From positions 22,388 through 86,387 of the forward strand of contig CAZQSF010000003.1 of NCBI GenBank assembly GCA_964595955.1: a stretch of 64,000 nt of DNA, read 5' to 3'. The position numbers were made by a program, and so were the translations under genes. The stretch's first letter is position 1, and every line of letters starts with the position of its first letter. The notes under the pieces were generated by a model that was not told the DNA's origin, made no database searches, and was given only the letters and a program-made list of their open reading frames with translations. Shown piece after piece: positions 60,975 through 64,000 of the stretch. Source of the stretch: JAJDFU01 sp964595955. GTDB taxonomy: Bacteria > Bacteroidota > Bacteroidia > Chitinophagales > Saprospiraceae.

Positions 60975-62018
60975 TCAGAAGGTGATCTTGTAGTTGACGA
61001 GAAATTGCTGAGTAAGGCTGATGCGCTTGCCCAGCCCACTTACGCCGCCGGGTGAATCGTAATTCGTGATCTGCACCAGCACATCGTCATCGTAGAAGAG
61101 GTTGAGCAGGAAGGTGAGCTTCAAGCCCTTGAACACCTCCAGGGCGATCTCGTTGGTCCAGTCGACGTCAATATTCTGCGGATTTCGCAAATAGTTGGAA
61201 TACAGCAGAAGGGAGGAACGGACAAATAACCGGTCCTTCCAGAATTTATTTTGGTAAGCCGCCCGGAAAAGCGATCCGAACTGGCGATCCACATTATCAA
61301 AATCCGTGAATAGTCCCGTAACGGGGTCGCGCTCGCCCCGTACGGGGTTTCCGTGTATGCCCAGGGCGGCGATCTGGTCGTCGGGCACTACGATCCACTT
61401 GGCTCCGATCGGGGAGTAGTAAAACGACCAGTGGTCATCGGGCTTGAACTCAATACCCACGGAAAGGGTAATGAAAGCCGGGTTGAAGAAGGCCGTATTG
61501 GTCAGGGTATCCACGATGTTGCGCAAAAAGTTACCCGGGTAGGTCGGCGGTCCGGGGTAGGTGCGCAGGGTATTGGTAAACAGGGTAAAGGCCCCTGTGG
61601 CATACCATTTTCGCTTGCGGTCCAGGGCATAGCCCAGCTTGGACCCAATGCGCAGTTCGTCTATATTTTTCTGGTACGGTACTTTTTCCAGGCGGCCTTC
61701 CTGCCCGATGGAAACGGGGGGAATGAAAATGAGGCCCGCCCCCACTTTTTGGAGTCCCACCTGCCAGGAAGCGCCGTTCTCCCACAGGATCCGGTTTTTC
61801 CTGTATATGGCGTCCCCGAAAATGGCGCCCCCGAAGCCGAAATTGTTCTGGCCGGCGCCCTGCTTAGGGTTGAGCTGAAAAAGCTGGGCCAGGTCCAGCC
61901 CAACGCTGACGGAGGTATTCCAGCCCTCTACCAGGGTGTCCTGGTCTTCCTGCGCCTTCAGGCTGCCGGACAGGCAAATGATGATACATGCCAATAGAGT
62001 AAAACGAAAAAGCTTCAT
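60975..62018 (-). CDS. DUF3078 outer-membrane-type protein
   Basis: 347 residues. Signal peptide LACIIICLSGSLKAQ, then a beta-strand-rich sequence starting GWNTSVSVGLDLAQLF. Alternating hydrophobic residues and a C-terminal LTQQFLVNYKITF ending in phenylalanine are as in outer-membrane barrels. DUF3078 proteins are Bacteroidota-specific and of unknown role. The ATG at 62018 starts the signal peptide. Confidence 0.88.
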   Translation of the reverse strand: MKLFRFTLLACIIICLSGSLKAQEDQDTLVEGWNTSVSVGLDLAQLFQLNPKQGAGQNNFGFGGAIFGDAIYRKNRILWENGASWQVGLQKVGAGLIFIPPVSIGQEGRLEKVPYQKNIDELRIGSKLGYALDRKRKWYATGAFTLFTNTLRTYPGPPTYPGNFLRNIVDTLTNTAFFNPAFITLSVGIEFKPDDHWSFYYSPIGAKWIVVPDDQIAALGIHGNPVRGERDPVTGLFTDFDNVDRQFGSLFRAAYQNKFWKDRLFVRSSLLLYSNYLRNPQNIDVDWTNEIALEVFKGLKLTFLLNLFYDDDVLVQITNYDSPGGVSGLGKRISLTQQFLVNYKITF

Positions 62019-62062
62019 GGATTTGGTTTTTGTCAAAAACAGATGTGAAATGGGTGATTCTT

Positions 62063-62926
62063 TTACCCTTCGATGCGCTTGTCGTCGCCTTCCTCGGAAT
62101 CATCCAGGTCCTGAAATGCGGCGCTGTGCAGAGTGAAGCGTTCGCTGGTCAGCTTGCTCAAGGGGATGACCACCTGATCGGCTCCTTGTTTGAGCACAAC
62201 GGAGATGTGGTCCATATACACAATGGTACCTTTGACTCCGTCGATGGTGATCTCATCGCCGAGCTGGATTTTATCCTTGTTGTAGAGAGCGGAAAGGAAA
62301 TTGGCCACCATGGCGCGCGAGGCGAGGCCATAGCCGATGGCGAAGGCCAGCACGATGCCGGCCAGGAGGATGAATAGGTTGCCCTCTACGAACTGGGTTT
62401 CCATGCGGGCCTGGTCCAGGGAAATGATGAGCACATTAATGATCAGGAAGTAAAAAAGGATGTCGGAGATCAACTTGGCCGAGGGGACTTTCAGGGACTG
62501 AAAAAGGTGAAAAACGGTAGTCCGAAGGAAATCGGCCAGGAGGATGCCGAGCAGAAAGACCAGAATAGCGGATATGAGAAAGGGAATGTAGTTGATGATA
62601 TCGCTGACCAGATCGGAAACGGCCGGCATATCCAGGACGTCGGCCGCAGCTACCAGAAATACAAAGACCAGCAGATAGTAGATGGTTCTGGCTAAGATCA
62701 GGCTTGGCCGGATTACGATGTTGTACCGGCTGAACAGGTCCACCTGATTGAGCCGTTCGGCCAGTTTGTCAATACCGCTTCGCTCCAACAGCCGGCGCAC
62801 GATACCGGAGAAAATGCGCGCCAGAATCCAACCTGCCAGGGCGACCAGGAGTGCCCCCAGGAAGCGGACTGCCGCCTGAGACACTTCGCCTAGAAGGTCT
62901 TGCAATAGGGGAAACAGGTTTTCCAT
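62063..62926 (-). CDS. Small MscS-like channel or conserved membrane protein
   Basis: 287 residues, five membrane segments (about 15-38, 78-98, 108-130, 160-178 and 185-210). The last one and what follows match a reduced MscS beta domain: RAMVANFLSALYNKDKIQLG and ITIDGVKGTIVYMDHISVVL. The upper cytosolic domain of MscS is absent and the tail is acidic. It may be a mechanosensitive channel of the short type. The GTG two codons upstream (62932) is possible but the ATG is preferred. Confidence 0.84.
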   Translation of the reverse strand: MENLFPLLQDLLGEVSQAAVRFLGALLVALAGWILARIFSGIVRRLLERSGIDKLAERLNQVDLFSRYNIVIRPSLILARTIYYLLVFVFLVAAADVLDMPAVSDLVSDIINYIPFLISAILVFLLGILLADFLRTTVFHLFQSLKVPSAKLISDILFYFLIINVLIISLDQARMETQFVEGNLFILLAGIVLAFAIGYGLASRAMVANFLSALYNKDKIQLGDEITIDGVKGTIVYMDHISVVLKQGADQVVIPLSKLTSERFTLHSAAFQDLDDSEEGDDKRIEG

Positions 62927-62953
62927 GGGCACTTTGGGTTTGGGTGGGGAATC

Positions 62954-63199
62954 TTATTTCGGAGGCATAGCCGATGCTCCTGATCCCTTGTTCGGGTCGT
63001 GAAGAGGTTGCTGAGGCCGTGCTCCAGCTGTCATGCCGACCACCGTGAAAATTTTGGACAGGAACATGTCCGAGACATTGCCAATGAACTTTAATTGGCC
63101 AAATTGATGGTGTATGTTCCGCTGGATGCGAGGATGGTCTACCTGCAGATAGCGGTCATCCTCCTGGAGAAGGCGTTGAAAGTTGTTGATCTTGCTCAT
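62954..63199 (-). CDS. Unknown 81-residue protein coupled to the ECF sigma factor
   Basis: 81 residues. The start MSKINNFQRLLQEDDRYLQV is hydrophilic and helical. A mildly hydrophobic segment FIGNVSDMFLSKIFTVVGMT lies in the middle and the end is glycine- and proline-rich. No zinc-binding anti-sigma motif is seen. Its ATG overlaps the sigma-factor stop (ATGA), so it is co-translated. By position it might regulate the sigma factor, but the sequence does not show this. Confidence 0.75.
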   Translation of the reverse strand: MSKINNFQRLLQEDDRYLQVDHPRIQRNIHHQFGQLKFIGNVSDMFLSKIFTVVGMTAGARPQQPLHDPNKGSGASAMPPK

Positions 63200-63759
63200 G
63201 CTTCGGCAAAAGTTTGGGAAGTAATCTGATCTCGGTAGGTTCGAGCTCTTTCCTTGGCCCGTTTCAAACGCATTTTAATGGCGCTTTCCGTTACATTCAG
63301 TGAGGTGGCGATTTCCTTGATCGACAACTCATCCTGGTATTTCATAAGGAGCAGCATGCGTTCTTCGGGTTTGAGCTGCCGGAGGACTTCCTTCAGGATC
63401 TGGATTTCCATTTCCATGATCTCGGCATCGGGCACCTCCTCGGCTCCGGCCTCATCTTTAAACTGAGCGGGTTCTTCGCTGACCACGGGACTGCGTTGTT
63501 CCTTGCGAAGTTTGTCAATACAATAATTATAAGTAATGGAATAGACCCAGGTAGAAAACCTGGATCGCTCACCAAAGCGGGAAAGATTGCGCAGGATCTT
63601 CATGAAAATTTCCTGAGTTGCGTCTTCGGCGGCAGCTTCGTCCTTCAGCATGCTGATACACTTGTGGTAGATCTTGCGCGCGTAGCGTTCGTAGAGGAGG
63701 GAAAAACAGGGAGAGGCATGCGTGTCGAGGTAGGTGTGGATCACCTCCAGGTCCTCCAT
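63196..63759 (-). CDS. ECF-type RNA polymerase sigma factor
   Basis: 187 residues. Region 2 (about residues 20-95) has DAAAEDATQEIFMKILRNL-type sequence and FSTWVYSITYNYCIDKLRK. Region 4 (about 130-180) has LSIKEIATSLNVTESAIKMR, the helix-turn-helix for the -35 element. The linker is acidic. The start at 63759 (MEDLEVIHTYLDTHASP) was chosen over 25 more upstream codons with no sigma features. Its coupled 81-residue partner is the candidate regulator. Confidence 0.92.
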   Translation of the reverse strand: MEDLEVIHTYLDTHASPCFSLLYERYARKIYHKCISMLKDEAAAEDATQEIFMKILRNLSRFGERSRFSTWVYSITYNYCIDKLRKEQRSPVVSEEPAQFKDEAGAEEVPDAEIMEMEIQILKEVLRQLKPEERMLLLMKYQDELSIKEIATSLNVTESAIKMRLKRAKERARTYRDQITSQTFAEA

Positions 63760-63906
63760 GGTATTTGTACAGGGCGAATACACGGCATGCGCTGGTTTTC
63801 CAAGCAAGATCTTTGAAAAAGGCCGATGATACAAACTTGATGAAAAAAAGCGGGATTACCATGCCTTGGGGTTTCGGATCGGGTTTGAACCCTTCGGGCT
63901 AAAACG

Positions 63907-63940
63907 CGAAAAGCCCGTTCCTTGCAGAACGAGCTTTTCG
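63907..63940 (-). terminator. Terminator of the rRNA operon
   Basis: On the - strand an imperfect hairpin (CGAAAAGC, one mismatch, then five more pairs) has a 6-base loop and ends GCTTTTCGCGTTTT. It lies 10 bases beyond the 3' end of the 5S gene, as expected for the end of an rRNA operon. Confidence 0.75.
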
Positions 63941-63950
63941 GTAATTTGAG

Positions 63951-64000
63951 CTGGCAGCGACCTACTCTCCCACCCTAAGGCAGTACCATCAGCGCTGAGG
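63951..64000 (-). rRNA. rrf: 5S ribosomal RNA, 3' part, cut by window edge
   Basis: The reverse complement of 63951-64000 contains GATGGTACTGCC and GGTGGGAGAGTAGGTCGCTG, matching the conserved 3' part of bacterial 5S rRNA. The gene continues past base 64000. The exact 3' end within a few bases of 63951 is an estimate. Confidence 0.88.

Noticed and set aside
1..64000. tRNA genes, insertion sequences, integrases and CRISPR arrays
   Set aside because: Looked for in the gaps; no cloverleaf-like sequence, transposase or regular repeat was found by reading. Very short or unusual forms could be missed without software.

Overview
The window is about 64 kb of gene-dense chromosome from a fairly GC-rich member of the Bacteroidota. 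The lineage call rests on type IX secretion C-terminal signals (type A on the PhoD protein, type B on a 2281-residue adhesin), a PorP/SprF protein, OmpA/PD40-repeat envelope proteins, families typical of the phylum (DUF3078, the MoxR/DUF58/DUF4350/DUF4129 cluster, kynurenine 3-monooxygenase), and Bacteroidota-type -7 promoter boxes (TAnnTTTG) close to several start codons instead of consistent Shine-Dalgarno sites. A marine or environmental Saprospiria-like organism fits best. That finer placement is inference.

Layout. 1-5.9 kb: a metallophosphoesterase cut by the window edge, polyprenyl diphosphate synthase, PRPP synthetase, ribosomal protein L25, an omega-amidase-type nitrilase and an NlpC/P60 hydrolase. 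5.9-13.2 kb: adk converging on dapD-pth, a secreted protein of unknown function, an alpha/beta hydrolase, trmB, and a reverse operon of two Skp/OmpH chaperones plus murI. 13.3-25.3 kb: hutH, an M48 lipoprotein, a CBS protein, a secreted PhoD phosphatase, a flippase-like membrane protein, a GlsB/YeaQ protein with a VWA protein, an M20 peptidase, and rmlA with a small unknown gene and rlmD. 25.3-32.4 kb: the RDD / SpoIIM-DUF4129-DUF4350-MoxR-DUF58 cluster. 32.4-46.0 kb: a reverse-strand envelope locus of giant type B adhesin, PorP/SprF, OmpA-PD40, a TPR protein and a second OmpA-PD40 protein, interrupted by an AT-richer 564 bp gap. 46.3-57.5 kb: gltX with a small overlapping gene, a polysaccharide deacetylase, an orphan ExbD, a YkvA-like protein, kynurenine 3-monooxygenase with a PAP2-like membrane protein, an MscS channel, a membrane-tethered adenylate cyclase, a short-chain dehydrogenase, an unusual EF-hand-like/NuiA-like protein and a frame-disrupted coiled-coil gene. 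57.6-64 kb: a DUF1648 protein, polA, a DUF3078 outer-membrane-type protein, a small MscS-like channel, an ECF sigma factor coupled to an 81-residue unknown, and the terminator and 3' end of a 5S rRNA gene.

Most genes are housekeeping or envelope functions. No CRISPR array, integrase, insertion sequence, tRNA or recognised defence system is visible. The most unusual items are the 271-residue EF-hand-like/NuiA-like fusion beside a gene whose frame changes at an A8 tract, the ECF sigma factor translationally coupled to a small unknown protein, the adhesin/PorP/OmpA locus, and a group of near-leaderless promoters.
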